From Adiantum capillus-veneris (lineage: Eukaryota > Streptophyta > Polypodiopsida > Polypodiales > Pteridaceae), in contig CM043958.1 of the NCBI GenBank assembly GCA_014529385.2, positions 148,773,293-148,837,292 on the forward strand: a DNA stretch of 64,000 bases. Direction: 5' to 3'. The notes under the pieces are model-generated. The model did no database searches, was not told where the DNA came from, and was given only the letters and a program-made list of their open reading frames with translations. The translations under genes and the position numbers were made by a program. This document shows, in pieces, positions 11,481 through 23,071 of this stretch (positions are counted from its first letter, which is position 1; each line of letters opens with the position of its first letter).

Positions 11481-11734
11481 TCCTCGAAGAGTAGATTATG
11501 GAATCCCTATTTACCCTGCATAAGGAGAATCATGGGATTCATACATGACTTTATTATTGTATTGGTGAGTAACACATAGCCTATTGCCGTATGGAAGATA
11601 ACCATCCTTCAATGTGAGTGGTTCTTTTTTTCTTCCCTAATGCAAAGGCTATAATTATGCACTTATAGTCTTGGTCAGTAGCATACTCATCTATCATAAA
11701 AGACAGATCATTTGAGTTGCTATAGACACCACAT

Positions 11735-12800
11735 TTACCCTTGGCCATTGTGAAGTGCATAGACCACTTGATTGTGCTTGCCAACAATGTGAGCAATATA
11801 AATTTTAAATTGCAAAAGAAAAATTTCCAACCTCATTTGTTTGTCGGAAAGCTTGGTTTGTGTCATGAAGTTCTTGAGGCTTTGTGATCCATTTGTAGGA
11901 TGAATGGAGTCCCCAAGAGATAGTGCTTCCATGTGTCTAGGGCATCTAGAACATCTAAAAGCTTTTTTTTTGTATATGCCTAAGACCCGTTCATCGTCAA
12001 TATTGAGCCTTTGGCTCTCATATGCTATGGCATGCCCTTCTTGAAGTGCAAAACTGCTCCAAGGCAATCACCACAAGCATCACATTGGACCTCAAATGGC
12101 TTTGAGAGATCCAGAAGGATAAGGACTGGTTGGCAGGTAAGCTTCTCTTTGAGCTTGTCAAAAGCATTTTGTCCTTTAGCAGTCCATGAGTACTTAACGT
12201 TCTTCCTTGTTAAGTCATGTGATGGTCCTGCTATTTGAGAGAATTTTGCTAGAAGCGTCTATAGTATGCACACATACCTATAAAGCTTCTTAGCTCATGT
12301 AGATTTGCTTGGATTAGGCCATGCGTTTATTATCTCCAACTTTGATAGATCCATATGGATACCATCTTGAGAGATAATGTGACTTGAATATTGAATCTCT
12401 TGTAGAAAAAATTCACTTTTGTTATGATTAATGAAAAGCTTACTCTCTCTCACAACTTGAAAGATTACTTGGAGGTGTCACTTGTACTCCTCAAAAGAAT
12501 TTGAGAGGCCTAAAGATTTTTTTCCATCTTGAGTTTGAATGCAGCTAGAGTGTTTGCCAAGCCAAAACTTATAACATATCGAATAGATTTTCTACCTGCG
12601 GCACGGGAAATCTTTTTTTCTTTTTTTAGTGATCCTATTTAGTGCTCTAGTGGACACACATGTGATATGTGCCATCTTTCTTTTGCACTAAAAGTCCCAG
12701 TGAACAGAATGGAGAGGAGCTAGGCCTCACCATCCCTTTTTCAACCAATTATTCATGCACTTGCCTCATGATCTCCTCGTGTTGAGCTTATGAAACTCAA
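11735..12800 (-). pseudogene. gypsy reverse transcriptase and RNase H, broken
   Basis: The RT start is seen near 12790-12680 (GMVRPSSSPFCSLGLLVQKKDG then HMCV). The block around the catalytic Asp pair is missing: sequence jumps to RYVISFGLANTLAAFKL (about 12600-12550), so an internal deletion removed most of the palm. The RT tail RSFIGMCAYYRRF lies near 12305-12260. RNase H follows with FEVQCDACGDCLGAVL (about 12095-12045) and FMTQTKLSDKQMRLE (about 11860-11815). Enzyme activity is impossible without the palm. Confidence 0.82.
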
Positions 12801-13440
12801 TAAGGAGGTTTATAAGGCGGTGAGATTCGTAGTAGAAGATCTATTGAATGGTCATCATCCCCTTGTTTTGGAGGTATCCCACTAGGGATGTCATCAATGA
12901 GACCATCTTGGAGTCCATTTAGGAAATTAGACAACTCTAATTCCTCTTGATTCCCTTTATTGCTACTTGTGAAAGCATTAGAGTCATTTACAGATTCTCT
13001 AACAAAAATCATATATGCAAAAATAGAGCTTTTCATCAACTTATCAAAATCAAGGGAATTTACCAGGAATATGGTGTTCCTCGACTCATTAGCATCTATG
13101 TACATGTTATTTTCCCTGTAGGTGAAATAGATTCTCCTTTGAGGGAACTTCATGTTGGCAGCCATGCGGTTGAACCATGGTGCCCCTAGGATAACATCCT
13201 CATGTTGGAGAGGAGAGATAAAAAAAAGTCTTCTTTGTCAATGTAGCTTTGTACATGAAGCCTCAACTTCCCAATCAAGGGAGTAACGGAAGCTTGCTAT
13301 CCCTTGAAAGCTCCATTGACAGTTACAATATCTCCCATCTCAAAAGCTTGAATGCCCAACTTAGTGGCCAACTCTGTTGATATAAAGTTGTGAGTAGAGA
13401 GACAGGGTCAAAGAGAATAAGGGCATCACGCTTACTTTTC
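12797..13440 (-). pseudogene. gypsy protease and linker
   Basis: An aspartic protease (retropepsin) matures the polyprotein. The minus strand shows ALILFDPVS near 13425-13395, where D-S/T-G is expected. The Asp remains but the next residue reads as Pro and the frame shifts within the motif. Downstream are IGKLRLHVQ (about 13280) and the linker frame at 13165-12797, which ends in DDIPSGIPPKQGDDDHSIDL, the usual lead-in to RT in this type of element. Confidence 0.75.
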
Positions 13441-14889
13441 CCCAAGCATAGGAGAGGTATGAGCCTTTGTAATGAGTATCCTCTTTTGGAGCTTCAACCA
13501 TGGAAGCTCTAGGAGTGTCATTGAGTACATTTCTTTTGGGGAAAGAACAAAAACCATATCCTTGCTTCCCACAGTTAAAGCATTTATGGTTTTTATGGAA
13601 GGCCTCTAAATATTCGGAGAGAGATCTTATTTTTACCTTTATAAGCTCCTTTCTTCTTGGCCTTGTTGTTGTTGGTGTTGGTGTTGCCTTGGGAGGAGTT
13701 TTGAGCATTGCTCTTCCCTTTAGCTTCAATTTGATCCTTGTTTTCCATGACCTTGAAATTTCTTCTCACTTCTTATTGGAAATTGATTCTTGAAGCAACC
13801 ATAGTGCGTTGAATGGCTTTGGTGATAGTGCTAGGCCATTTTGAGTTGACATACTTAGCCATTTCTTCAGATAATACCACACAAAATTGTTGCTTTTGTT
13901 CAAAGAACTCTATCCTTGGAAAGACTATAGTTTTGAGATGTAAATCCCAAAACTTGTTTGCATATTTGTGGATAGACTCGTTGAAGAGCAGCTTCAAGCT
14001 CCGCCATTTGGTGAGCACTTTTTCCTTTGCATTGCTTGCAAGGACTTACTTCATTATGGAAACTCATAGAGTTTTCCATGTCTTTGGGGCCTCGCTGTTG
14101 CCACGAAGGCTAGCCCACCATTGATGATCAGAATTCTAGAAGTGCATACCTACATGGTGTAGCTTGGAGGACTTCGTGAAGCCCTCGTCTCCAAAGGCCA
14201 CATCAAATTGTTGGATGAAGTCCAATACTTTGTCGATGGCATCAAAGGTGCCTTCATAGGTGAAAAAAGAGATACTCTTTCCTCCCTCTTTGAATTTCTT
14301 GAGCTTTTGGGACCTTTGCCATGCAGGGTAAGTTTTGCGATGTCCTCTCCTCTTATATTCTCTAGGAGAATAGCTATTACTTTTGTCAAAAGAGGAGAAA
14401 GGTGAAGAAGAAGGAGATCTCGTTCTCGCCTTTTTCTTCCTTTGGTTTCTTTCTTCCCTTTCAGAATGACAAGGAGAAGGAATATGGGTTGACCGTTTCC
14501 TCTTAGGAGGAGTTGGCAATAGTCTAGACCGCCGTCTTCTTGGAACCACATCTTTAGAGGAACTTAGTGATTCACTTCTTTCTCGTTCTTTGGATTCCTC
14601 CTCTCTTTATGGGAGAGAGTCTTCTTTTGGGAGTCTCATCAAGAGGCCTCCTAAACTCTCTCTCTCTCTCCTCTTGGAGAGGAAGGGAAATTTGGGTAGC
14701 TTTGCCTTGCAAAATAAGGTTGCCCATAGCTTGATGCAACCTAGTAACAAGATAATTGATAAACATGGGGGCATCATCATTAGCACCTTCATGTGCAAAA
14801 TCAAAGTTATCAATGTTCATTTTACTCTCTTGGTTATTGTCAACCATGCTAATTATACTTATGTGTTTACTTAGTGTATCCTTTGGCAA
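13440..14889 (-). pseudogene. gypsy gag (capsid and zinc knuckle), broken
   Basis: Gag forms the particle that packages element RNA. From the N terminus there is an acidic 105-residue frame (14889-14572), a Lys/Arg/Ser-rich segment, then the capsid-like core ISFFTYEGTFDAIDKVLDFI (about 14275-14215) and VLTKWRSLKLLFNESIHKYA (about 14015-13955). The knuckle CFNCGKQGYGFCSF (about 13585-13545) is a damaged C-x2-C-x4-H-x4-C motif in which the His position reads Tyr. Frameshifts split it into at least four frames. Confidence 0.8.
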
Positions 14890-15246
14890 TTCAAAACCTT
14901 AGTTGCTACTCCTCATAGCCTTTAAAAATAAGCACTTAAGTATCTACACCCATGGCTCGAATTGGTTAATTATAGAGAGTAGTGGGTGGGTCTAACACAA
15001 CAAAATTGTCAAGGGGTAGCTCCTTTCGGGCTTCTTATGGCTCAATAATAATAAAGCCATAGGTAAGTCTAAAAAGATTCCATTATTAAGACCAAAGCTC
15101 CCAAGGTGTGCACCATATCCCACATAGTAGACTCAACAAACTCGATAATAGATCCAGTCCCACTTACCCTAATGTAATTAACAAAATCAAACACTAATAG
15201 GTTACTTAAGGACCTCTCTTCCTAAGTAAGAAAAGAGAAACCAAAT

Positions 15247-15258
15247 GCTCTGATACCA
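15247..15258 (-). other. primer-binding site (tRNA-Met type)
   Basis: The minus strand reads TGGTATCAGAGC, complementary to the 3' end of plant initiator tRNA-Met and the most frequent plant LTR-element primer site. One base separates it from the LTR end (TTACA). It fixes the orientation and the 5' LTR boundary. Confidence 0.85.
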
Positions 15259-15259
15259 A

Positions 15260-16700
15260 TGTAATGGAAATGGAATATGAACTTTGAGAATAGTGGAATT
15301 AAGAGGATTAGAGTGAGCATTTTTGTGAGATCACTTTGAGAACATAGAAGGTGAGCTTAATTGATGGTAGCAACATAAACATAGTACTTAATTAACTTGG
15401 CATGAATAATACTTTTGCAAGAGAGAGAGAGTATTATAGAACATGACAATAGTTGAGGATCGGATTTACTTGGAGCTGCTCCCCCCTCCAAAAGACATTT
15501 GTATTATAGATTCTCCCATGAAGAGAGACTTGGTACAATACAATCTTTGTGTTCCTTGTGACCTTGGTGATGCTATGAAGATGGAAAGCTTCATGCATCA
15601 CGAGCATAACATAAACATTGCAAAAAGAATTAACTATCCCAAGCCTCAGTCCTAAGGCCTCAAACACTTTCGAAGGTGGAGAGAGCTAGCGGGGAATAAT
15701 GGTAGGGAAGAGGAAGAAAAATCATTCATAGGAGAAAGAAATAGTTCCTCACTTATCATCACTCTTCTTACTTAGCATATCATAATAGCATAGTAATGAA
15801 GATGGCAAGCTTAATCATTGAAGCATGGCTCTTCGTTGGATTTGCATTCCATAGCCAAGAGTGCTGGTGTAGGATCCACTTCTCAACAAGCTTGGAGACG
15901 GAGATGGAGAACTTGTAATTTACACTTCAGACAATGAGAGAATATGTGTGTGTGTGTGTGTGTGGTTGAGTATACCCCCTCTCATGCTTAGTCCACCTCT
16001 CTCTCTCTCTCATATATTTAATTATATCATTTGGACATGTGTTCTAGTATTTTTTCTCTTTGAAAGAAATAACTCAATTATTTATTTTATGCATCTAATT
16101 CTCATTGGACCCCTTTAAAGCCTATCCAATAGGATTCAAGCACATCATGAGGGCCACATGTGTGGAGGATTTTGACATGTGTCTTTTATGCTTCTTAAGT
16201 CATTTGGTTTGAATTGAACACTTCAAGCACTTAGTCAATTAAGTATGGAAACCACTTATGCCTCTTGAGAGTTCATCTTTGAATTAAACACTTCAAGGAC
16301 CCTAGTTGGCATTTAAGCATAAAAATCACCTCACGCTTTGGGCAAGGTTCCCACAACCACTTTAAGCATCTTAGCATCTCACGCTTGGGTAGGATTCCCA
16401 CCTCAAGGTTAGCCCTAGCTTGCCTAAGGTCAAAGGACTTTTTAACATTAAATTTTAAAGGTCTTTAATGAAGCTAATCTTAAGGTCTTTTAAGCTCCAT
16501 TAGATGCACGTTGCTCTTTGATAGACTACCTCCTTTTTGACCCCTATTGAGATGTAACCATCACTCCTCTTGGTCCCTGCTGAGGTAAATCTAGAAGAAC
16601 TTATTGCACATTGCTCTTTGGTAGACCATCTCCTTTTGAACCCCTATTGAGATGCAACCATTTCTCCTTTTGGTCCCCTATTGAGATAGGTCTAGAAGCA
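15260..16700 (-). repeat. 5' LTR of the antisense gypsy element
   Basis: In plus coordinates the LTR begins TGTAATGG, so on the element's strand it ends CCATTACA beside the primer site. It holds a (GT)n run near 15942-15964 and a (CT)n run near 16001-16012. The outer end is not fixed because no 3' LTR remains for comparison. The value 16700 includes the 100-bp tandem repeat at 16506. Confidence 0.55.
16506..16700. repeat. 100-bp tandem duplication
   Basis: GCACGTTGCTCTTTGATAGA begins copy 1 (16506) and GCACATTGCTCTTTGGTAGA begins copy 2 (16606). Both contain ACCCCTATTGAGATG, TTGGTCCC and TCTAGAAG in the same order. The copies differ by roughly 15 percent, so the duplication is old. Confidence 0.75.
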
Positions 16701-16805
16701 CATATCTATATTCTAACTCTTATTCCCCTTTTATCTTCCCAATTAAATGATCAGTTTAATATAAGAAATCATTTGGTAAAGTTAGATATTATATTTTATG
16801 AGAGA

Positions 16806-17490
16806 CTGTTCTTGATGCCTTGCCACATACTTACCAGACGTTTTCTAGTACTTGGAGACTTATGACCCGAGGAAATCCTGAAGTTGTCAAGTTTGACGCA
16901 TTATGCACATTGATGTTGCAAGAGTTGCTTTCCAGGAAAACAGGACTAGCCAACGTTCAATTGAACATACCTTTATTGCTGCTCAAACAAAAGGTGGTAT
17001 CAATAATGCAACCACTCCTCATGGTCCTTCTGCGAGTGGAAAACCATCTCTTCCTAATTCTTATGCTGGTAGCAATTCGTCTAGAAATTTTGGTGACAAG
17101 GGCAAAAAGAAGATCTATTCCCATTACTATAAAGCTAATGATCACTTGATCATGCAGTGTCCTATGTTGAAGGCCAAAGAGGCTAAGAAGAAAGAGGGTG
17201 GTTGCACTGCAAATGCTGGCTCCACTACAAATGCAGCTATTGTTGAGTCTTTTGTGAAAGGAGACCGTGATGTTGATGTTGATGTAGAATGGGCTTTTAG
17301 TGCAGAGTGTACCTATAATCTTGTTGTTCATGATGCATGCATGTCAGTTGTTGTAGATTCATATGTGCGGTATTCTGATGGTGGTGCTACAAAGCACATT
17401 ACCGCACATCATGATTTGTTCACCTCTCTCGAGTATGTCCCTCATGTGAATTCAGTTACTTGTGCCAACAATGCCTCTTGTCCGGTTTAG
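16806..17490 (+). pseudogene. copia gag end and protease
   Basis: The gag remnant reads LMPCHILTRRF in one frame and TRGNPEVVKFDALC in another, so a shift occurs near 16860. The usual zinc knuckle is reduced to YSHYYKANDHLIMQCP, with two Cys replaced by Ser and Tyr. The protease follows as YSDGGATKHITAHHDLF (about 17371-17420), where the catalytic triad position normally D-S-G reads D-G-G. A TAG stop ends the frame at 17488. Confidence 0.78.
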
Positions 17491-17505
17491 GTAGTTGGAA
17501 AGATT

Positions 17506-18730
17506 GTGCTTAATGTTGCAAATGGTAGTTCTTATACACTTTTTGATGCACTTTATGTACCTGGGATCAAGAAGAATCTTTTGTTTGTATCTGCACTTGC
17601 TAGACTTGGTCTTGTAGTCAACTTTGTGATTGACAGATGTATAGTACATGATCCCAGTTTCGGTGATGAAATTGTTGCATCTGGCATTTTATGTTGTGGG
17701 TTGTATAAACTCACTTTGTATGAAAAGTGTGGGCAAAATTTTGCAAATGTAGTTGTGGACTCAAAGACTATTTCAGATGCAAAACTTTGGCATGCATGTT
17801 TTGGACATGTGAATTTTGCCAGTTTGCTGCGTTTGCAAAAATCTGATATGGTTGCTTCTTTGCTGCCTCTTGAAGCACCTGTCAAAAAATTTTGTGAAGG
17901 CTGTATTTTGGGTAAGATACAGTGTTCAAAATTTCCAAAGAATGGTTCAGTTAGGGCCACATGCAGGTTGCAGCTTGTGCATAGTGATGTTTGTGGGCCC
18001 ATGCAAACTCCGTCCTTGGAAACTACCTTTACTTTGTGACTTTCATTGATGATTACTCCAAGAATGCATGGGTATTTCCGCTTAAAGCGAAGTCCAAAGT
18101 ATTTATGTGCTTCAAACAATTTTTGGCTATGACTGAAAATGTCTCAAAATGTACTATGGGCACCCTCCATTCCGATCAAGGGGGGGGGGGGGGGGGGGGG
18201 GGGGGGAGTATATATCTCATGAATTTAATGCACTTCTTGCTAGTTGTGGGATAAAACACCAATGTACAATGCCATATACACCTCAGCAAAATGGTGTTGC
18301 AGAGAGAAAAAATAGGTCAATACGGAAATGGCACGATGTATGGTCAAAAATCAAGGTTTATTGCATTCATTTTGGCTTGAGGCCATCATGTGCGCCACTT
18401 ATGTACTAAACAGGTGTCCTACAAAATCTTTGCAATTTATTACTCCATATGAATCATGGCATGATAGAAAGCCTTCTATTGAGCACATGCATGTTTTTGG
18501 TTGTTTGGCATATGCTTTGGTGCCACAAACACATCGCAAAAATCTAGATGATAAGGCTGTCAAAGGTATTTTTGTTGGTTATAGTGCTAAAAGAAAAGGA
18601 TACATGTTGTATCATCCACAAACAAAGAGTATTCTGGTTTCACAAGATGTTGTGTTTGTGGAAGATTTTGTTCAGCCCTTGCTGACATTTATGACACTTT
18701 GTTGCCTCTTTTTAGTGGTGGAAGTTTGAA
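17506..18730 (+). pseudogene. copia integrase, broken
   Basis: A GAG-pre-integrase zinc-binding region is visible as LWHACFGHVNFASL with CEGCILGK (17785-17915). The catalytic core starts HSDVCGPMQT (about 17977) with its first Asp intact. The second Asp lies in SDQGG at 18170-18182, where a 27-base G run shifts the frame. After it come [11 protein letters not shown] and [13 protein letters not shown], with the third catalytic Glu, in another frame. The C-terminal block is HVFGCLAYALVPQTHRKNLD with GIFVGYSAKRKGY (18490-18605). Confidence 0.82.
18180..18206 (+). repeat. 27-base G homopolymer inside integrase
   Basis: The run sits exactly on the Gly-Gly codons of the D-Q-G-G-E motif of the integrase core. 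Length change here shifts the frame between the second and third catalytic residues. A G run this long can be a slippage product or a sequencing/assembly artefact. Confidence 0.85.
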
Positions 18731-18999
18731 TGTAAATTCCAATGAGGCAAATATACAGCCTATGGGGGTTTTTGAAAATGTTACAGATCAACCTGTTACT
18801 AATGCATATGTACATGATGTACTCGATGAAGAAAGGGTTGAAAATGAGCAGTCTAGAGGTGTGCCAAATTGACTGGTGCATACATTGGGTGATAGTAAAC
18901 TGGATGCACCTTTGCCTAGTCGCACTCATTCAAGCTCTCGCCATGCATCTTATGCATTAGTTGTTATGCTTTGGCTGTGTCTAGCTTACATGATGTCGA

Positions 19000-19770
19000 G
19001 GAACCTCTGTCTTTTGATGAAGCACAGAACTCAAAAATTGGATGGCTAGCTTCCATGCAATCAAAATATGATGCACTTATAGAAAATGACAAATGGACTT
19101 TATGTGATTTTCCTCCTGAAAAAAGGCCATTAGTACGAAGTGGGTTTACAAGTCTAAACGCAAGCAGGATGATGAGATTGATTGCTGTAAGCCTATACTT
19201 GTTGCAAAGGGTTATGCACAACAAAAAGGCATAGATTATGAAGAGACTTTTGCTCCCATTTGTCGTATGACTATTGTGCATTTTCTACGTTGATTGGCAA
19301 TTCATTATGGTTGCGATGTACATCAATCAGACATTGTTATTGCTTTCTTGAATGGTGACATATTTGAGAAAGTTTATGTAACGTAGCCGTGTGGTTTTGT
19401 CAAGAAAGGACAAGAGGATAAGGTGTACAATGTAACAAAGCTTTGTATGGGTTGAAGCAATCTCCTCGTGCTTGGTATGATAAGGCTGAATCTCATTTGG
19501 TCAAATGAGGCTTTTGTAACAGTCCAATAGAAAGCACATTGTATGTAAAGCGTGAGGGTGATGTACTTCTCATTGTGGTTCTTTATGTGGATGATTTGAT
19601 GATCACTGGACCAAATGAGAGACGTATTTCTGAATTTAAGGCTGATTTGAATGCTACTTTCAAGATGAAAGATTTGGGACTGTTGCATCATTACTTGGGT
19701 ATATAGTTTAAGCAATGTAATGGTGGTATTTCCTTGTGTCAAAAAAGTTACATAGAGGCATTGCTATGTA
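19000..19770 (+). pseudogene. copia reverse transcriptase, broken
   Basis: Motifs in order are GWLASMQSKYDALIENDKWTL (about 19039-19100), QQKGIDYEETFAPI (about 19225), GLKQSPRAWYDKAE (about 19450) and the catalytic LYVDDLMITGP (about 19585-19610), with both Asp residues intact, then DLGLLHHYLGI. Stops (for example TAG near 19384, TGA near 19507) and frameshifts interrupt it. The protein would copy element RNA. Confidence 0.82.
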
Positions 19771-20523
19771 AGTTTGGACTTGAGGATTGCAAACCTATTG
19801 CCACTCCCATGGAGATAGGTTTGAATTTGAGTCTTCATGATGCTGGTGATCCTGCAGATGTTACTCTTTACCAAACTGATGTTGGATGCCGAAGCTGGAT
19901 ATTAAGTTTACAGTCTCACATGTCAACAGATTTATGCATAGCCCAGGGTCTAAGCATTGGCAGGTTGTCAAGAGGATTTTTCGCTACTTGAGTGGCACTT
20001 TACATCTTGGCTTGTTTTATCCAAGGGGAGATCATTGCTGCCAAACTTACATGCTTTTTGAGACTCAGATTGGGCTAGTTGTTTTGACACGCAAGTGTCC
20101 ACAAGTGGTTTTTGTTTCATTCTTGGAAGTTCATGTATATCATGGTTGAGCAAGAAGCAACCTACTGTGGCCACTTCTAGTTGTGAGGCTGAGTACAAGA
20201 GGGCAATCTTCACAGCTACTGTTGAGTGTGTATGGCTCAGATGCCTTATGGATGATTTGGGTGGTGGACAAGATACTACCAACACTATCTACACTAATAG
20301 TTAGAGCACATTGGCAGTTGCGAGGAACCCAATTTTTCATGCTCACACAAAGCACATTGAGGTGTATTACCACTATGTCAAGGAGAGGCTCTCAGCAGGA
20401 GAAGTCAGCTTGGCTTATGTGCCAACACAAGACAACCTTGCATATCTTTTCATAAAGGCATTGTCTCGTGAGAAGTTTGAAGCTTTTCGCAAAGCTTTGG
20501 GCTTACTCCTCTTTGTGGACTGA
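19770..20523 (+). pseudogene. copia RNase H, broken
   Basis: The segment between RT and RNase H is visible as CKPIATPMEIGLNLSL (about 19790). Then come VNRFMHSPGSKHWQVVKRIF (about 19925), STSGFCFILGSSCISWLSKK (20096-20155), TSSCEAEYKRAIF and HAHTKHIEVYYHYVKERL (20340-20395). A TAG (20302) splits the last two. Cys replaces Thr at the S-T/C-E-A-E-Y motif, which is common among copia families. Confidence 0.82.
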
Positions 20524-20589
20524 TCATGTCCTCAACGCATGGCACTTCCCTTTACTCTATGTGCCAACTCTCATTCACCACATCACTTC

Positions 20590-20599
20590 AGGGGGGATT
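20590..20599 (+). other. polypurine tract
   Basis: AGGGGGGATT lies directly before the 3' LTR start TGTTACC. This is where plus-strand DNA synthesis of the element begins. Confidence 0.8.
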
Positions 20600-20826
20600 T
20601 GTTACCATATACATGTGGTAGTGATGTGTGTGAACACACTTAGGACCACCGGGGCATTTTTCCCTCACTAGGAGGTTTTTTCCCCCGTGCATTGTATATA
20701 TGCCCATCACTCTAGGACTATCTATCTTTCCATTGCACACTAAGTAATATACTCTCTACTGTGTGCCTTGAGCTTCCTTTGTCTTCTCCAAGCTATGTGT
20801 GTTCTCTTGTAACCCTAATTCCAACA
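20600..20826 (+). repeat. copia 3' LTR (227 bp)
   Basis: It starts TGTTACC after the polypurine tract and ends CCAACA. It contains a TATA-like TGTATATATG near 20691. The short length is normal for copia. The 5' copy is absent from the window, so its age cannot be estimated. Confidence 0.75.
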
Positions 20827-21725
20827 ATGATCTTTACTTACCCACACATGTGGCCTTTGGTGCAAACTACGTGGGCAAGCGAATACGTACACTTGTGGTG
20901 TGCAGAGTACGTGGTGGTGGAGGAACACAATTTTTGATGTCATTGAGCATCATGGCTGTTGATGTGTGATCTAGCAAAGGATGAAAAGAGGGAGGGAGGG
21001 AGGGAGAGGGAGAGGGAGAGGGGAGGGAGGAAGAGGAGAGAACAAAGGTTTTTTCTTTTTTTGGGGGGATGGGGGGGGGGAGGGGAGGGGAGAATTTTGA
21101 GAAAGTGAACTTTCAATGCTTCTAGGTTAAAAAAAAGGTTTGGATATGCATATATGTTAAAGGCGAGTTTTAAGTAAAAAATAAGTGAAAATTAGTTATT
21201 TGAAAAAAAGTCAATTTTTGGCCCAAAGTGATGCTGCCCCGAGAAGAGGACAGGTAGCACACGACCGCCTCCTCCCAAAAAGAAGAGGAAGTCATCAAGT
21301 ACTCCCTACCATGCTAATCCAAAGAAGAGAGAAAGGAATCCAAGTAAGAGGAAGCGAAGAAAACGGTCACCATCTTCGCCATCTTCCTCTTCATCATCAT
21401 TACCATCTTTTGATTTCAGAGAACAGTGACTTGCCACCTCTGTACCATGAATTCATTCTTCTCTTTCTCAGTCTTCTCAACATGGTATCCAAGCATGGTT
21501 ACTTTTTCTTGAAAAAAATAGGGCATTTTTGGCCTCCCGCTGCTTCGTATAGCTTGCACGCAATAAAAATCTGCAATTTATCAAAACATAAAATCGTCTT
21601 AAGTTCCTTCTCAAAACCCTGATTTTAGATGATTTTAAGAGTTGTTCCTAAGGTTTTGGGGCTAATTGTATAAGATTTTTTCCTAAGGTTCTGAAGAGTT
21701 GTTCCCAAATTGCATAAGAGATGCT
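20827..21725. other. purine-rich low-complexity DNA and an unassigned frame
   Basis: Positions 20980-21045 are almost pure G/A (repeats of GGGA and GAGA). A G-rich patch with a ten-base G run follows near 21061-21092. The 145-residue plus frame at 21185-21622 has basic and His-rich stretches but no known motif, and I do not treat it as a gene. Confidence 0.5.
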
Positions 21726-21968
21726 TAGGGGTGCACTATGTAATCATGTTAATGTACCAAGTGAGCTAAAAAAGAGAGTCTTTTTAATGCAAACCTGTCA
21801 AGAAAATTATAGGAGATACATTAAAAGAAGGAATTTTGTATTCCAATCTGGAAAAAATCATAAAATAAGGGGTTATTTTATTCATTCAAACATGTAAAAA
21901 AAGGAGTTTTTTAATTACCCCCTGAACGGATGTTATGTAGAGGGGTTTTGGATAGTGCACCCCTCAAG
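21726..21968. mobile_element. 243-bp MITE with 10-bp flanking repeat
   Basis: Inverted ends share AGGGGTGCACTAT (21727-21739) and its reverse complement ATAGTGCACCCCT (21952-21964). The same ten bases AAGAGATGCT occur immediately left (21716-21725) and right (21969-21978), which fits a target-site duplication of the 9-10 bp size made by Mutator-like transposases. The interior is AT-rich and non-coding. A few bases at the right end lie outside the exact inverted match. Confidence 0.65.
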
Positions 21969-21978
21969 AAGAGATGCT

Positions 21979-23071
21979 AATTGTTTTTTGTCTAACATAG
22001 AAACTCACTACCCTCCCCCCCCCCCCTCTTGATGACAAAAAATATGGCAACCAAAACTAGGAGAAGACTCTTGAAAAGAGAATTGTCTTTCGTTGATCTA
22101 CAACTAAGGTCTAATGCCACTTCATGAAGTCGGGATCAAGTCCCATGGTAATTGTGAAAGAGTTCTACTCTCCCACATCCAAGATATATATATATGGAGA
22201 AATGATTCATCATTCCAATAAGGAGTGATTTTTTAAAGAGCATCTACCCAATTGGTTCTTTTCCTCTCTAGGTCCTCGCCAAAGTCTAAAGGGAAATTCT
22301 TCAGCCAATGTGGACCAAACTAGATTGAGCTAGTGACAAGTGTAGTTTATGGATCTCCCATCGGCTCTCTAGCTACAACACCACATGTGTTGGAAGTGGT
22401 GTTAGGCTTATACTCTCTAGGATACACTTGAGTTGATCTATTGAACTTGAGCAAGTACCAATTTCTTGGCTTTACTTACCCAGATTGAAATTACATGGCA
22501 TCTATTACGATGATGGGAGGCACACTTAAGATTTTTCATTTGGCAAGTGGCACATTGAGAAGCCAAGCTCTTGTATATAGAGCAACCTCACAATCTTTGA
22601 GCTTGCTATTTGTATAGCCTTGCTTCACACACTTCATTCTTCATTGGGATGGTCGTTCCTTTTGAACATCATGCATGATTGCACACCTGGTTGTACCCTT
22701 GGCCTTTGGATGGAAAAATTTCTCTCATCTTTTAGGTTTTGGCTGAATAAGATCTATGCATAACAAGATCTTTGTAAAACTCACATTTTTCCTAGAATGC
22801 AATAAGTTTTTTGACACAAATCTCATTTTAGGCTCAATGGTTGTATGGTTCATCTAGAGTAGCATCGACATCCTTTGGCCAATTGATCAAATTTAAGAGG
22901 TAGTATCTTAACAATCATCAAAATTTCCTTACCTTTTGCCAAGTAAATGATCATAACGCTCTTGTTTATCAAGTCCTTGAAAAATGATGGCACTAATCTC
23001 TCTTGGGCTGGCACTTCATTGGATGTACATTAGTTATGTGATGCTTCAAGCATGCGATACTCATAGACAAA
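21979..23071 (-). repeat. possible antisense LTR before a polypurine tract
   Basis: On the minus strand a tract GCAAGGGGGGGG (23073-23084) is followed by TGTTTGTCTATGAG, the layout of a polypurine tract plus LTR start. No second LTR was found, so the extent and family are unknown. A 13-base C run lies at about 22014-22026. TGTTGGAAGTGGTGTTAGG near 22389 resembles the LTR end at 31131. No coding is visible. Confidence 0.35.

Larger units (their letters stand above)
10380..16700 (-). mobile_element. antisense Ty3/gypsy retrotransposon, 3' end missing
   Basis: Coding order on the minus strand is gag, zinc knuckle, protease, RT, RNase H, integrase and a C-terminal tail. A tRNA-Met-type primer site (15247-15258) directly precedes an LTR that starts in plus coordinates at 15260. 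No 3' LTR or polypurine tract is found at the low-coordinate side, where the foldback cluster sits instead. All genes carry stops and deletions. The upper boundary of 16700 is approximate. Confidence 0.85.
16800..20826 (+). mobile_element. Ty1/copia retrotransposon, 5' truncated
   Basis: Coding order on the plus strand is gag end, protease, integrase, RT, RNase H, then a polypurine tract and a 227-bp 3' LTR. That is the diagnostic copia order, with integrase before RT. No 5' LTR or primer site is found before the gag remnant. The element abuts the gypsy LTR region, so its 5' part was lost or overwritten. Stops and frameshifts occur in every domain. Confidence 0.88.

Noticed and set aside
21185-21622. 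145-residue plus-strand frame as a host gene
   Set aside because: Basic and His-rich composition without motif, next to purine-rich low-complexity DNA and a MITE. It looks like chance opening.
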